Shown here piece after piece: positions 1-5,309 of a DNA stretch of 5,309 nucleotides. The notes beneath the pieces were generated by a model. The model was not told the DNA's origin and made no database searches. It was given only the letters and a program-made list of their open reading frames with translations. Numbering within the stretch: the stretch's first letter is position 1; every line of letters starts with the position of its first letter. Position numbers and translations under genes: made by a program. Origin of the DNA: Deltaproteobacteria bacterium (GTDB taxonomy: Bacteria > Desulfobacterota > DSM-4660 > Desulfatiglandales > Desulfatiglandaceae); the NCBI GenBank assembly GCA_019307165.1, contig JAFDKD010000404.1, forward strand, positions 1 through 5,309, given 5' to 3'.

Positions 1-1159
1 TGAAGGTCTTGTCCCCCGCTGTGTAGCCTTCTTTCAATTTTTCTTTGATATCGGGATCCCCTGCGGCCGCCACCAGGGTCGGCAGCCAGTCCAGGTGGGA
101 CATGATCTCGTTGGAGACGGAGCCCGCCTTTATCCTGCCGGGCCAGCGCACCATGGCGGGCACCCGGTAGGCGCCTTCCCAGTTGGTGTTCTTTTCGTTG
201 CGGAAGGGCGTCATGGCGCCGTCGGGCCAGGTGTTCATGTGGGGGCCGTTGTCGGTCCCGTACATGACAATGGTGTTGTCGGCTATGCCGAGGTCATCGA
301 GCTTCTGGAGTACCGTGCCCACGTTCCGATCGTGATCGATCATCACGTCGTGATAGACGCTCTGCCACCGCCCGGCCTGGCCCACGCTTTCCGGTTTGGG
401 GTGGGTGCGGAAGTGCATGTGCGTGAAATTGACCCAAACAAAAAACGGCTTGCCGGCCTGATGCTGTTTCTCGATGAACTCCGTGGAGCGGGCCGCCACG
501 TCGTCATCGATGGTTTGCATGCGCTTCCGGGTCAGCGGGCCCGTGTCCTCGATTTTTTGGGTCCCGTCCGGCAGGGCATAGCTGTGCATCACGCCCCGTG
601 GGCCGAATTTCTTGTGGAACTCGGGGTTCTTCGGATAGTCGGGGTGCTCCGGCTCCTCCTCGGCGTTCAGGTGATAGAGGTTTCCATAGAACTCGTCGAA
701 CCCGTGGTTGGTGGGCAGCATCTCGTCCCTGTCGCCCAGGTGGTTTTTGCCGAACTGGCCGGTGGCATACCCCAGGGGTTTGAGCATCTCCGCAATTGTG
801 GGGTCTTCCGCCTTCATGCCCAGTTCGGCGCCGGGCATGCCGACCTTTGTGAGACCGGTGCGGAAACCGCACTGGCCGGTGATAAAGGAGGCGCGGCCGG
901 CGGTGCAGCTCTGCTCGGCGTAGTAGTCCGTGAAGATCATGCCTTCTTTGGCCACCCGGTCGATGTTGGGCGTCCGAAATCCCATCAGCCCCATGGTGTA
1001 AGCACTGACGTCGCTCTGGCCGATGTCGTCCCCCCAGAGGATGACGATGTTGGGTTTATCCCCGGGGGCGGCGTATGCCGCGAACGCCGGCATCAAAAGC
1101 AGACAAAGGAACACCACACCGGCATGCTTCAGTAAATGGTTTGTTTTGCTTGCATTCAT
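1..1159 (-). CDS. Secreted formylglycine-dependent sulfatase (arylsulfatase type), 3' end cut by window edge
   Basis: A sulfatase of the alkaline-phosphatase superfamily, expected to hydrolyse sulfate esters outside the cytoplasm; the substrate cannot be told. 386 residues are visible and no stop is reached before position 1. Residues 1-30 form a signal peptide (basic N-terminus, hydrophobic stretch VVFLCLLLMPAFA, then AAYAA). The metal-binding pair GDD is at 43-45. The formylglycine motif C-T-A-G-R is at 85-89 (C-x-A-x-R, with Cys85 the residue to be oxidised). GKNHLGD is at 137-143, with Lys138 and His140 catalytic by family analogy and Asn where many members have Trp. FTHMH is at 245-249, the metal ligands TDNG at 302-305, and EKNTNWEGAYRVP at 322-334. 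Relatives as I remember them run to about 540-570 residues, so roughly 150-190 C-terminal residues lie outside. The ATG at 1159 is preceded by a good Shine-Dalgarno. It lies 37 bases after the restored porin stop, suggesting cotranscription. It needs a formylglycine-generating enzyme or anSME encoded elsewhere. Confidence 0.95.
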   Translation of the reverse strand, partial: MNASKTNHLLKHAGVVFLCLLLMPAFAAYAAPGDKPNIVILWGDDIGQSDVSAYTMGLMGFRTPNIDRVAKEGMIFTDYYAEQSCTAGRASFITGQCGFRTGLTKVGMPGAELGMKAEDPTIAEMLKPLGYATGQFGKNHLGDRDEMLPTNHGFDEFYGNLYHLNAEEEPEHPDYPKNPEFHKKFGPRGVMHSYALPDGTQKIEDTGPLTRKRMQTIDDDVAARSTEFIEKQHQAGKPFFVWVNFTHMHFRTHPKPESVGQAGRWQSVYHDVMIDHDRNVGTVLQKLDDLGIADNTIVMYGTDNGPHMNTWPDGAMTPFRNEKNTNWEGAYRVPAMVRWPGRIKAGSVSNEIMSHLDWLPTLVAAAGDPDIKEKLKEGYTAGDKTF

Positions 1160-1166
1160 GTTGATT

Positions 1167-1172
1167 CTCCTT
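1167..1172 (-). promoter_or_regulatory. Shine-Dalgarno of the sulfatase gene
   Basis: Read on the minus strand this is AAGGAG, seven bases before the ATG at 1159. It supports that start and is the strongest ribosome-binding site of the porin-sulfatase pair. No promoter-like pair is obvious in the 37-base gap, which fits expression from an upstream promoter. Confidence 0.75.
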
Positions 1173-1196
1173 TCCTTATCCCAACAGTTTAGTTGT

Positions 1197-1310
1197 TTAG
1201 AACAGGACCTGGAGCCGGGTCTGGATGATATTGGCCCGGCCCAGATCTACGCTCGGCTCCGCCCGATCCGACACGCGCGCGTGGATGTAATTGAACATGA
1301 TGCGGAGCTT
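1197..1310 (-). pseudogene. Out-of-frame C-terminal remnant of the porin
   Basis: This stretch reads K-L-R-I-M-F-N-Y-I-H-A from 1310 and ends in L-Q-V-L-F followed by TAA at 1197-1199. It is the typical last part of an OprO/OprP-family porin: a strand of the form MFNYIHA, then a closing strand ending in the C-terminal Phe used for BAM-dependent outer-membrane assembly. It is not in the frame of the main porin ORF, which joins from 1313 with two spare bases (1311-1312). Any missing length must therefore be 1 modulo 3. It has no start codon or ribosome site of its own, so it belongs to the porin gene and is not an independent gene. It ends 37 bases before the sulfatase ATG, which is normal operon spacing. 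Confidence 0.8.
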
Positions 1311-2485
1311 TGAACATAAGAGAAACGAAGGGCCGCCTCCCAGGCCCCCCATTGCCCTTTCATCGGATGAAAGCCTTGATTCGGGATCACATGGGAAAAA
1401 ACGCCTGCATCACGGTTGTAGTTTCGGTGCTCCCCGGTGAGAAAATGACTGCCGCACACATAAAATCCCCAGAACCTGGGGTTCCCGGCGGAATCGGAAT
1501 TAACAAATGATTGAAAAAATTCACCCTGCAGAGACGATGGCCCAAAAACCGAGGCAATCTCCAGGCCAACCAAATCAATGCCGCCGGTCGGTATTTTTCC
1601 CGTACCCACGAGGGTGTCGTCCGTGAGGTAGCTCTCAGGAAGGGCGCTCGCCTTGAGTTGAGAGTCGTCTCGGGACTCATCCCGGAATTGGTGAGTGTAG
1701 GAAAGACCTACATGCAACAGGGTTCTGCCCTCATCCGCATGCCGGGGAAGATAGCTGATTCGTCCCGTTATGGCGGCGCCAAAGGATTCGGATAGCCTGT
1801 CATTGGCGTCTCCCACATCCGAATAGGAGCCCGTGACCCAGAAGCCGCCCACAGTCCATGTCAGCCGTTTGTCCAGGGCCGTGGCGCGGCGCGCGAACCC
1901 GAAGTCCCGTCCAGGGGCAAATGCCAGCACAGGCAGGGACCTTTCCATGAATGTGATGTTTTTTCCGCCGGTCATGTATTCCAATGAAATGGGCTCTTTC
2001 ATGTACCCGAATGTGAAATGCCCGACAAAGGGGATTTTTTTGAATTTGATCCAGTTGTCCTTGATTTCACGGGCGTTGGCAAAATCGAAAGTGAGTTTCA
2101 AGTCCGCGGCATCCCGAATTTTGCAGGCCATGGCCACCTGGAAGGTGCGAAGGTTCACATCGCCGCCTGCCAGGTTCGGAAAGGCCGCATCCAGTTCGTC
2201 GTCGGCGCCGATATATCCGGCATCGATCTCGATTCTTCCATTGATGGTGAACTTGAGATTCTTTTTCCAGCTGTCCAGGTGAAGGCCGTCCTTCCAATAG
2301 ATGTGGAAGCCGCCCGTGTATATCCCTTGAATGCCCTCTCCCGCCTTCTCCATCCACTGATTGTACAGGGACGCCTGCTTTTCACTGGATGCAGCGGCTT
2401 CAGGGCCGTCCTCACCTCTTGCGGGAGAAGAAAGCCCGAAGGTGAAAATAAGGGCAAGGCCTAAAACTATGGATCGCAAAGGCAT
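1247..2485 (-). CDS. OprO/OprP-type outer-membrane porin, C-terminus frameshifted
   Basis: Family: phosphate-selective porin O and P (PF07396 type), a 16-stranded trimeric outer-membrane channel for anions in characterised members; selectivity here is unknown. From the chosen ATG the frame gives 412 residues. Residues 1-24 are a signal peptide (MPLRS, hydrophobic core IVLGLALIFTFGL, cleavage near PARG/ED). The barrel starts around GFHIYWKDGLHLDS (59-72). Family-like stretches are EPISLEYMTGGKNITFMERS (164-183), GRDFGFARRAT (192-202), GRISYLP (241-247), FLTGEHRNYNR (348-358) and GAWEAALRFSYV (380-391). After Val391 the frame turns into 21 residues of unrelated Ser/Arg-rich sequence ending at 1247. 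The true C-terminus lies in another frame to 1197, and the strand pair expected between SYV and the MFNY strand is missing. The frame stays open upstream to 2578, but only the start at 2485 gives a signal peptide directly at the N-terminus; no convincing Shine-Dalgarno precedes it. It follows the lipoprotein gene and precedes the sulfatase gene. Confidence 0.85.
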   Translation of the reverse strand: MPLRSIVLGLALIFTFGLSSPARGEDGPEAAASSEKQASLYNQWMEKAGEGIQGIYTGGFHIYWKDGLHLDSWKKNLKFTINGRIEIDAGYIGADDELDAAFPNLAGGDVNLRTFQVAMACKIRDAADLKLTFDFANAREIKDNWIKFKKIPFVGHFTFGYMKEPISLEYMTGGKNITFMERSLPVLAFAPGRDFGFARRATALDKRLTWTVGGFWVTGSYSDVGDANDRLSESFGAAITGRISYLPRHADEGRTLLHVGLSYTHQFRDESRDDSQLKASALPESYLTDDTLVGTGKIPTGGIDLVGLEIASVFGPSSLQGEFFQSFVNSDSAGNPRFWGFYVCGSHFLTGEHRNYNRDAGVFSHVIPNQGFHPMKGQWGAWEAALRFSYVQSSASCSITSTRACRIGRSRA

Positions 2486-2624
2486 CTGAAGAAACAGGTT
2501 GTTGGATAATCTCCGGGTGATATCACATCTTCCGGCAGGGGGCCGGGTGTCCACAAACACATCAGGACCCGTAGTCACCGGATTGAATCAGGCTCACCGG
2601 TGTAATCGTTCAGGCACAACCGCC
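2486..2624. other. Lipoprotein-porin spacer with small palindromes, no clear terminator
   Basis: The 139-base gap holds a perfect 10-bp palindrome GTGATATCAC (2517-2526), a small hairpin with arms CCGGC/GCCGG around a five-base loop (2532-2546), and on the minus strand a CACCGG...CCGGTG inverted repeat just after the lipoprotein stop. None is followed by a U-run in the direction of transcription, so read-through from the lipoprotein into the porin is plausible. I find no good -35/-10 pair. The GTGATATCAC site lies about 30 bases before the porin ATG and could be an operator, but its half-sites are too close for the CRP consensus. Confidence 0.4.
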
Positions 2625-3698
2625 CTACCCAATCGGAACCGTCAGCAGTGGGGCGTGCTTGGGGCCCCCGCCCGACTCAGCCAGTCGGAAGAGAAACAGC
2701 AATAGGGAGAACGTCCGCTTTGACGGCGGATCCGCTTTGTCAATCCAGAACCAGTGCCCTTCATATTCAACAGTGACAAAGGCGTTGGCGGGTTTTTCCG
2801 TACCGCTCCGGACTCGAAACAGACTCCTGAATCCTGCATTCGCCGCGTCCCTGTTATCCGTGTGTGTTGGTGCTGTGTACCCGGCAGCGATATGGGCGTC
2901 GGGGATTTCAATGTGGGAAGCCAATTCAGCCATAATCTCAATCATGGAACGGCTTAACATGGCAATATCTTTGTTCGTTTCCTGAAAGGCGCCGTAAAAC
3001 AGGTTGAATTCATAGGACTGGGGATCCAGGCCGAGCAGACGCTTGACCGTGTTAATCTCCTCAGCCGTGCTGTCGCTGATATTCTTCTTTCTGAAAAACA
3101 TCACCGTGGCCTCTTTGCTCGTTTCCTTTTCAATATGCAACCCGAGTGCGGATGATTTCTGTATTTCCCGGAAGGCAAGAAGCAGGCGGTAAAACCGGGG
3201 ATCGGCTTCATGGGCAATAAACTCCGCCCCCGAGCGGTTGTAGATGCCGTTTACGGATCTCACGCAGGCCCGGAACACGAAATCCACCGGCCAACCGGCC
3301 TGCACCAGCGACAGAAGCGCGAAGGGCGGGATGGGGGTCAGAAGTCTTTTGATGAAATCCTCACCCGTAAGCGGGGTGTAGGTTATGGTAGGCTTATCAG
3401 CGTACTTGACCGCACCGCCGACACCTGCAGTCTGTCCCGCCGTAGTGAGCCCTGAAGACGACAAGTTGAGTTGGCCTTCCACGGAATAGGAACTGATCAC
3501 CGAGGCGACATCCAGAAACACCGGTGCGTCCTGATAGCGAAGCTTTACCATGTTCAGCAGCATTTGCCTTTTCCAGGAATCGGATATGGCGGTATTGTAA
3601 TCAAACCTGTCGCGCGACACGGTAAGGGGCCCGATGCCGCCGCAACCGGCAAACAGCAGAAGCAGAAACGCCCAAAGCCAAATTTTGAATCCGTTCAT
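2625..3698 (-). CDS. Conserved-looking outer-membrane lipoprotein of unknown function
   Basis: A 357-residue protein with a lipoprotein signal: MNGFKIWLWAFLLLLFAGC, lipobox F-A-G-C, with Cys19 the expected lipidation site. The following residue is Gly, not Asp, so by the enterobacterial Lol rule it would go to the outer membrane. I do not recognise a named domain. The mature part starts VSRDRFDYNTAISDSWKRQM (27-46) and continues with LLNMVKLRYQDAPVFLDVAS (47-66). I associate this pattern with uncharacterised proteobacterial lipoproteins, as I do the ending WFWIDKADPPSKRTFSLLLF (316-335) and LLTVPIG. A Gly/Thr/Ser-rich stretch at about 77-110 may be a flexible loop. The middle is mixed alpha/beta with no transmembrane segment. 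The ATG at 3698 is chosen because GAGGGG lies five bases before it; an in-frame GTG at 3722 would place eight extra residues before the signal and lacks that support. It is the first gene of the probable lipoprotein-porin-sulfatase unit. Confidence 0.85.
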   Translation of the reverse strand: MNGFKIWLWAFLLLLFAGCGGIGPLTVSRDRFDYNTAISDSWKRQMLLNMVKLRYQDAPVFLDVASVISSYSVEGQLNLSSSGLTTAGQTAGVGGAVKYADKPTITYTPLTGEDFIKRLLTPIPPFALLSLVQAGWPVDFVFRACVRSVNGIYNRSGAEFIAHEADPRFYRLLLAFREIQKSSALGLHIEKETSKEATVMFFRKKNISDSTAEEINTVKRLLGLDPQSYEFNLFYGAFQETNKDIAMLSRSMIEIMAELASHIEIPDAHIAAGYTAPTHTDNRDAANAGFRSLFRVRSGTEKPANAFVTVEYEGHWFWIDKADPPSKRTFSLLLFLFRLAESGGGPKHAPLLTVPIG

Positions 3699-3703
3699 GG
3701 AAA

Positions 3704-3709
3704 CCCCTC
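3704..3709 (-). promoter_or_regulatory. Shine-Dalgarno deciding the lipoprotein start
   Basis: On the minus strand this reads GAGGGG, five bases before the ATG at 3698. It favours that start over the in-frame GTG at 3722, for which this site would lie inside the coding sequence. Confidence 0.65.
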
Positions 3710-3728
3710 GTTTGACAGGCACAGTTCC

Positions 3729-3756
3729 GTTATCCCCGCCTTCGTCACCATGTCAA
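3729..3756 (-). promoter_or_regulatory. Candidate sigma-70-like promoter of the lipoprotein operon (proximal)
   Basis: A perfect -35 hexamer TTGACA (minus strand, 3751-3756) is followed after 16 bases by GATAAC (3729-3734), four of six matches to TATAAT. Transcription would begin near 3722, giving a leader of about 25 bases that contains the Shine-Dalgarno. This was found by eye only; the -10 is weak and the spacer one base short of ideal. Confidence 0.4.
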
Positions 3757-3855
3757 TAAAATTCAATATGCATGCCAAGTTTGACATGCGCCCCATGTTG
3801 TTGGATAACCACTTGATTTTGTTGTCGATATTAAGTAGGCAAAGGTCGGGGTGAA

Positions 3856-3883
3856 ATTATAAACGCTTTATGTTGCCTACCAA
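3856..3883 (-). promoter_or_regulatory. Candidate distal promoter overlapping the 30-bp palindrome
   Basis: A perfect -10 hexamer TATAAT (minus strand, 3856-3861) has, 16 bases upstream, TTGGTA (3878-3883), four of six matches to TTGACA. The -35 hexamer overlaps the downstream arm of the 30-bp palindrome (3879-3908), so a protein bound there could block or recruit polymerase. The leader to the lipoprotein ATG would be about 150 bases. It is an alternative or additional promoter to the proximal pair. Confidence 0.35.
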
Positions 3884-3908
3884 ATACGGTGTTTCCACCA
3901 TATTTGGT
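3879..3908 (-). repeat. 30-bp near-perfect palindrome / 13-bp hairpin with GAAA loop
   Basis: The two 13-base arms (3879-3891 and 3896-3908) are complementary except for one position and enclose four bases. Read as minus-strand RNA the exception becomes a U-G wobble, so all 13 pairs form, and the loop is GAAA, a GNRA tetraloop closed by G-C. As plus-strand RNA the same position is a C-A mismatch with loop UUUC, so the structure favours the transcribed strand of this locus. No U-run follows, so it is not a classic intrinsic terminator. It may be an operator (it overlaps a candidate -35), an mRNA-stabilising or processing hairpin, or a dispersed repeat unit. Confidence 0.7.
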
Positions 3909-3996
3909 GATGGGGTCGCCTGAAGTCGTCGGCAGTTGTTGGTGCAAAACTCTCCCCGACCGCAGCAAGCTGATAAACAGTCGGTCGCTATCCGGG

Positions 3997-4022
3997 CAAA
4001 AGCAAAAGGCCGGATTAATCCG
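3997..4022 (-). terminator. Possible weak intrinsic terminator of the channel gene
   Basis: On the minus strand the perfect palindrome CGGATTAATCCG (4011-4022), which includes the TAA stop, is followed by GCC and then TTTTGCTTTTG. A short stem next to a U-rich tract resembles an intrinsic terminator, but the stem is only four to five pairs with a minimal loop and the U-run is interrupted. A competing stem (ATCCGG at 4010-4015 with CCGGAT at 3990-3995, minus-strand reading) would put the U-rich part in its loop. Confidence 0.25.
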
Positions 4023-5309
4023 TCTGGGCCCGAACAGGTGAATCCCCGGAAACGCCCGGATTCAACGACTGCGCGTCTTCTCTCGTCAGATAGGTCTTGG
4101 TTGCCGGGATCGCAAACTTGATCCCTTCCTTTTCAAATGCCCGCATGATCTCAAGGTTCACGCGCTGACTGAAGTCCAGAAACGCCCAGTAATCGTTGGA
4201 ATGAAACCAATAGAACATCACAATATTAAGCGAGTCCGGGTTGAATTCGCTCAAGTAGACCCTGGGCGGAAAGGCCGGGTTCATCCCTTCGTGATCCGCC
4301 AGGGCCTCTTTGATGATGCCCAGCGCTTTTTCCACCTTTTCGGCCGGTGTGTCATAGGGAATGCGTATGTTGGTCCGCCGCCGGATGTGCGGCCTCCGGG
4401 CGATATTTTCGATATCGGCCCGCGCCATTTCTTCGTTGGGGATGATGGTCTGATGCCCGGTGAGGAGCCGCATTTTGGTGGATCGCAGCCCGATGTCCTC
4501 CACGACGCCGTCGTGCCCTTTGGCCACGATGCGCTCCCCCACGCGATAGGGCTTGTCTATGAGGATCATGATGCTTCCGATGAAGTTCTTGATGGAATCC
4601 TGGGCGGCCAGGGCCACGGCAATGCCGCCTACCCCGAGGCCGGTCAGGAGGGTGGTAACATCGAAACCGAAGTTGTCGAGCCACAGCAATAAGGCGAAAA
4701 TGACGATCAAAATCTTGACGGTCTTTCTGACCGGGCCCAGCAGTTCGGCATCCATATAAACATCGCTTTTCCGCAGATGCTCGGTCCACCAGGCAAAAAT
4801 GAGGTCAATGGATCTCAAAAAGGCCCAGGTAAATGCAAGGATCAGGAGGGTCCCCCCTTTCATTCCCTCGCGCAGTGTCAGGGAAGGCCCGATCCATTCG
4901 ACCCCGATCCTGAGAAGAACAAGCCAGAGCAGGATGCGAAGAGGTCCTCTAAAAAACCGAATGATGTGTTTGCGCAGGCCAGTGTTTTTTCGGCCGAGAA
5001 ACAGGCCGAGTAACCACGTGGGCAGAAAGGCGGCAACATAAGCCAGGCCGATAAAAATCAGTCCCAACGCCCATTGCCATGCCTCCCAACCCAGAAACAT
5101 AAAACCGGGAAAATACTTTGACAGGCTTTCCTCAAACGGCCTGTACCCGAATTTCCTGTACAGATAGGGAATTTCGGCGACCGTTTTTCGGGAGAACTTC
5201 CAGATGGGAACGCCGTCCTCGCGCGGCACGCGCTGTATCAGGATTTCATACACCTTGGCAGGGGTCTTGAGCCGGCCCAGGCTGTCCCTGCTTCTGGGCA
5301 GTCCGTCAT
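4015..5309 (-). CDS. MscS-family mechanosensitive ion channel, N-terminus cut by window edge
   Basis: An inner-membrane channel of the MscS family, which releases solutes on hypo-osmotic shock in characterised members. 430 residues are visible, numbered from the first full codon at 5307. A soluble N-terminal piece (about 1-70, including LKTPAKVYEILIQRVPRED) is followed by hydrophobic segments at about 77-105, 117-138, 153-174 and 197-215. The pore helix is at 219-251, with GLGVGGIAVALAAQDSIKNF matching the Gly/Ala-packed MscS TM3 and its kink. The beta domain follows (DKPYRVGERI, GVVEDIGLRSTKMR, IIPN at 288-291), then the alpha/beta C-terminal domain ending TKTYLTREDA and a short polar tail. 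A GTG at 5253 could be read as a start, but the 18 codons upstream of it are open and protein-like (DGLPRSRDSLGRLKTPAK), so the gene very probably starts outside. Five visible membrane segments plus an N-terminal domain place it among the larger MscS relatives, not the minimal three-helix form. No functional tie to the genes downstream is evident. Confidence 0.93.
   Translation of the reverse strand, partial: DGLPRSRDSLGRLKTPAKVYEILIQRVPREDGVPIWKFSRKTVAEIPYLYRKFGYRPFEESLSKYFPGFMFLGWEAWQWALGLIFIGLAYVAAFLPTWLLGLFLGRKNTGLRKHIIRFFRGPLRILLWLVLLRIGVEWIGPSLTLREGMKGGTLLILAFTWAFLRSIDLIFAWWTEHLRKSDVYMDAELLGPVRKTVKILIVIFALLLWLDNFGFDVTTLLTGLGVGGIAVALAAQDSIKNFIGSIMILIDKPYRVGERIVAKGHDGVVEDIGLRSTKMRLLTGHQTIIPNEEMARADIENIARRPHIRRRTNIRIPYDTPAEKVEKALGIIKEALADHEGMNPAFPPRVYLSEFNPDSLNIVMFYWFHSNDYWAFLDFSQRVNLEIMRAFEKEGIKFAIPATKTYLTREDAQSLNPGVSGDSPVRAQTD

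Larger units (their letters stand above)
3835..3987. repeat. Cluster of nested inverted repeats in the channel-lipoprotein gap
   Basis: Besides the 30-bp palindrome, this stretch contains GTAGGCAA/TTGCCTAC (3835-3842 with 3873-3880), GGTCGGGG/CCCCGACC (3844-3851 with 3954-3961), ATAAA/TTTAT around CGC (3859-3871), CAGC/GCTG around AA (3963-3972) and CGACCG/CGGTCG (3957-3962 with 3982-3987). Several are mutually exclusive: the TTGCCTAC arm shares bases with the large hairpin, and CCCCGACC overlaps CGACCG. No gene is supported in 3699-4014 apart from a doubtful short frame reported as a finding. Whether the cluster is a folded leader, a regulatory region or a small dispersed element cannot be decided from one copy. 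Confidence 0.5.

Noticed and set aside
95..1135. Long plus-strand open frame (346 codons) opposite the sulfatase
   Set aside because: It is the antisense shadow of a sulfatase with intact catalytic motifs; its product is low-complexity Gly/Val/His-rich sequence with no recognisable family.
2517..2526. CRP/FNR-type operator at GTGATATCAC
   Set aside because: The half-sites are separated by two bases, not the six-base (CRP) or four-base (FNR) spacing of the consensus sites.
2486..2578. Upstream extension of the porin frame to 2578 (31 extra residues)
   Set aside because: It would bury the signal peptide behind a polar leader; the start at 2485 places the signal at the N-terminus.
2498..3808. 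The 12-mer GTTGTTGGATAA occurs at 2498-2509 and again at 3797-3808, upstream of both the porin and the lipoprotein
   Set aside because: One or two shared 12-mers are expected by chance in a two-strand comparison of about 5 kb; distances to the starts differ (about 13 versus 99 bases) and no flanking similarity extends the match.
3699..4014. tRNA, CRISPR array or insertion sequence in the main intergenic gap
   Set aside because: No cloverleaf with a TTCGA-type loop, no repeated spaced units and no transposase fragment; the repeats are all inverted pairs present once.
4201..4692. Plus-strand open frame opposite the channel gene
   Set aside because: It lies wholly over conserved MscS pore and beta-domain codons on the other strand and looks like a shadow frame of a moderately GC-rich gene.

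Overview
The window reads as one block of a bacterial chromosome in which all four recognisable genes lie on the minus strand. In transcription order (high to low coordinate) they are: a MscS-type mechanosensitive channel whose N-terminus is cut by the right edge; a 316-base gap rich in inverted repeats; a lipoprotein of unknown function; an OprO/OprP-type outer-membrane porin with a damaged 3' end; and a secreted formylglycine-type sulfatase whose C-terminus is cut by the left edge. The outer-membrane porin and the Lol-type lipoprotein signal require a Gram-negative organism. The protein flavour and moderately GC-rich codon use suggest a Desulfobacterota-like (sulfate-reducer type) or other marine proteobacterial source, but this is an impression from memory, not a database result.

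Region by region: 1-1159 is the sulfatase (partial), with a clear Shine-Dalgarno, 37 bases after the restored porin stop. 1197-2485 is the porin locus. The uninterrupted frame ends at 1247, but the expected C-terminal beta strand ending in Phe is present in a second frame down to 1197, so a stretch of coding sequence seems to be missing and the frame is shifted at about 1311. 2486-2624 is a short spacer with small palindromes and no evident terminator. 2625-3698 is the lipoprotein. 3699-4014 is the only sizeable non-coding stretch. It holds a possible weak terminator for the channel gene, a 30-bp near-perfect palindrome, two candidate sigma-70-like promoters and several nested inverted repeats. 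4015-5309 is the channel gene, which stays open and coding-like up to the window edge.

How the genes may work together: the lipoprotein, porin and sulfatase are close together, co-oriented and free of obvious terminators, so they may form one operon. The porin could admit small anionic solutes, the sulfatase could release sulfate from sulfate esters in the periplasm or outside, and the lipoprotein could be an accessory outer-membrane component. That is inference; the substrate is not visible. The channel gene appears to be a separate upstream unit. Long open frames on the plus strand are antisense shadows of these four genes.
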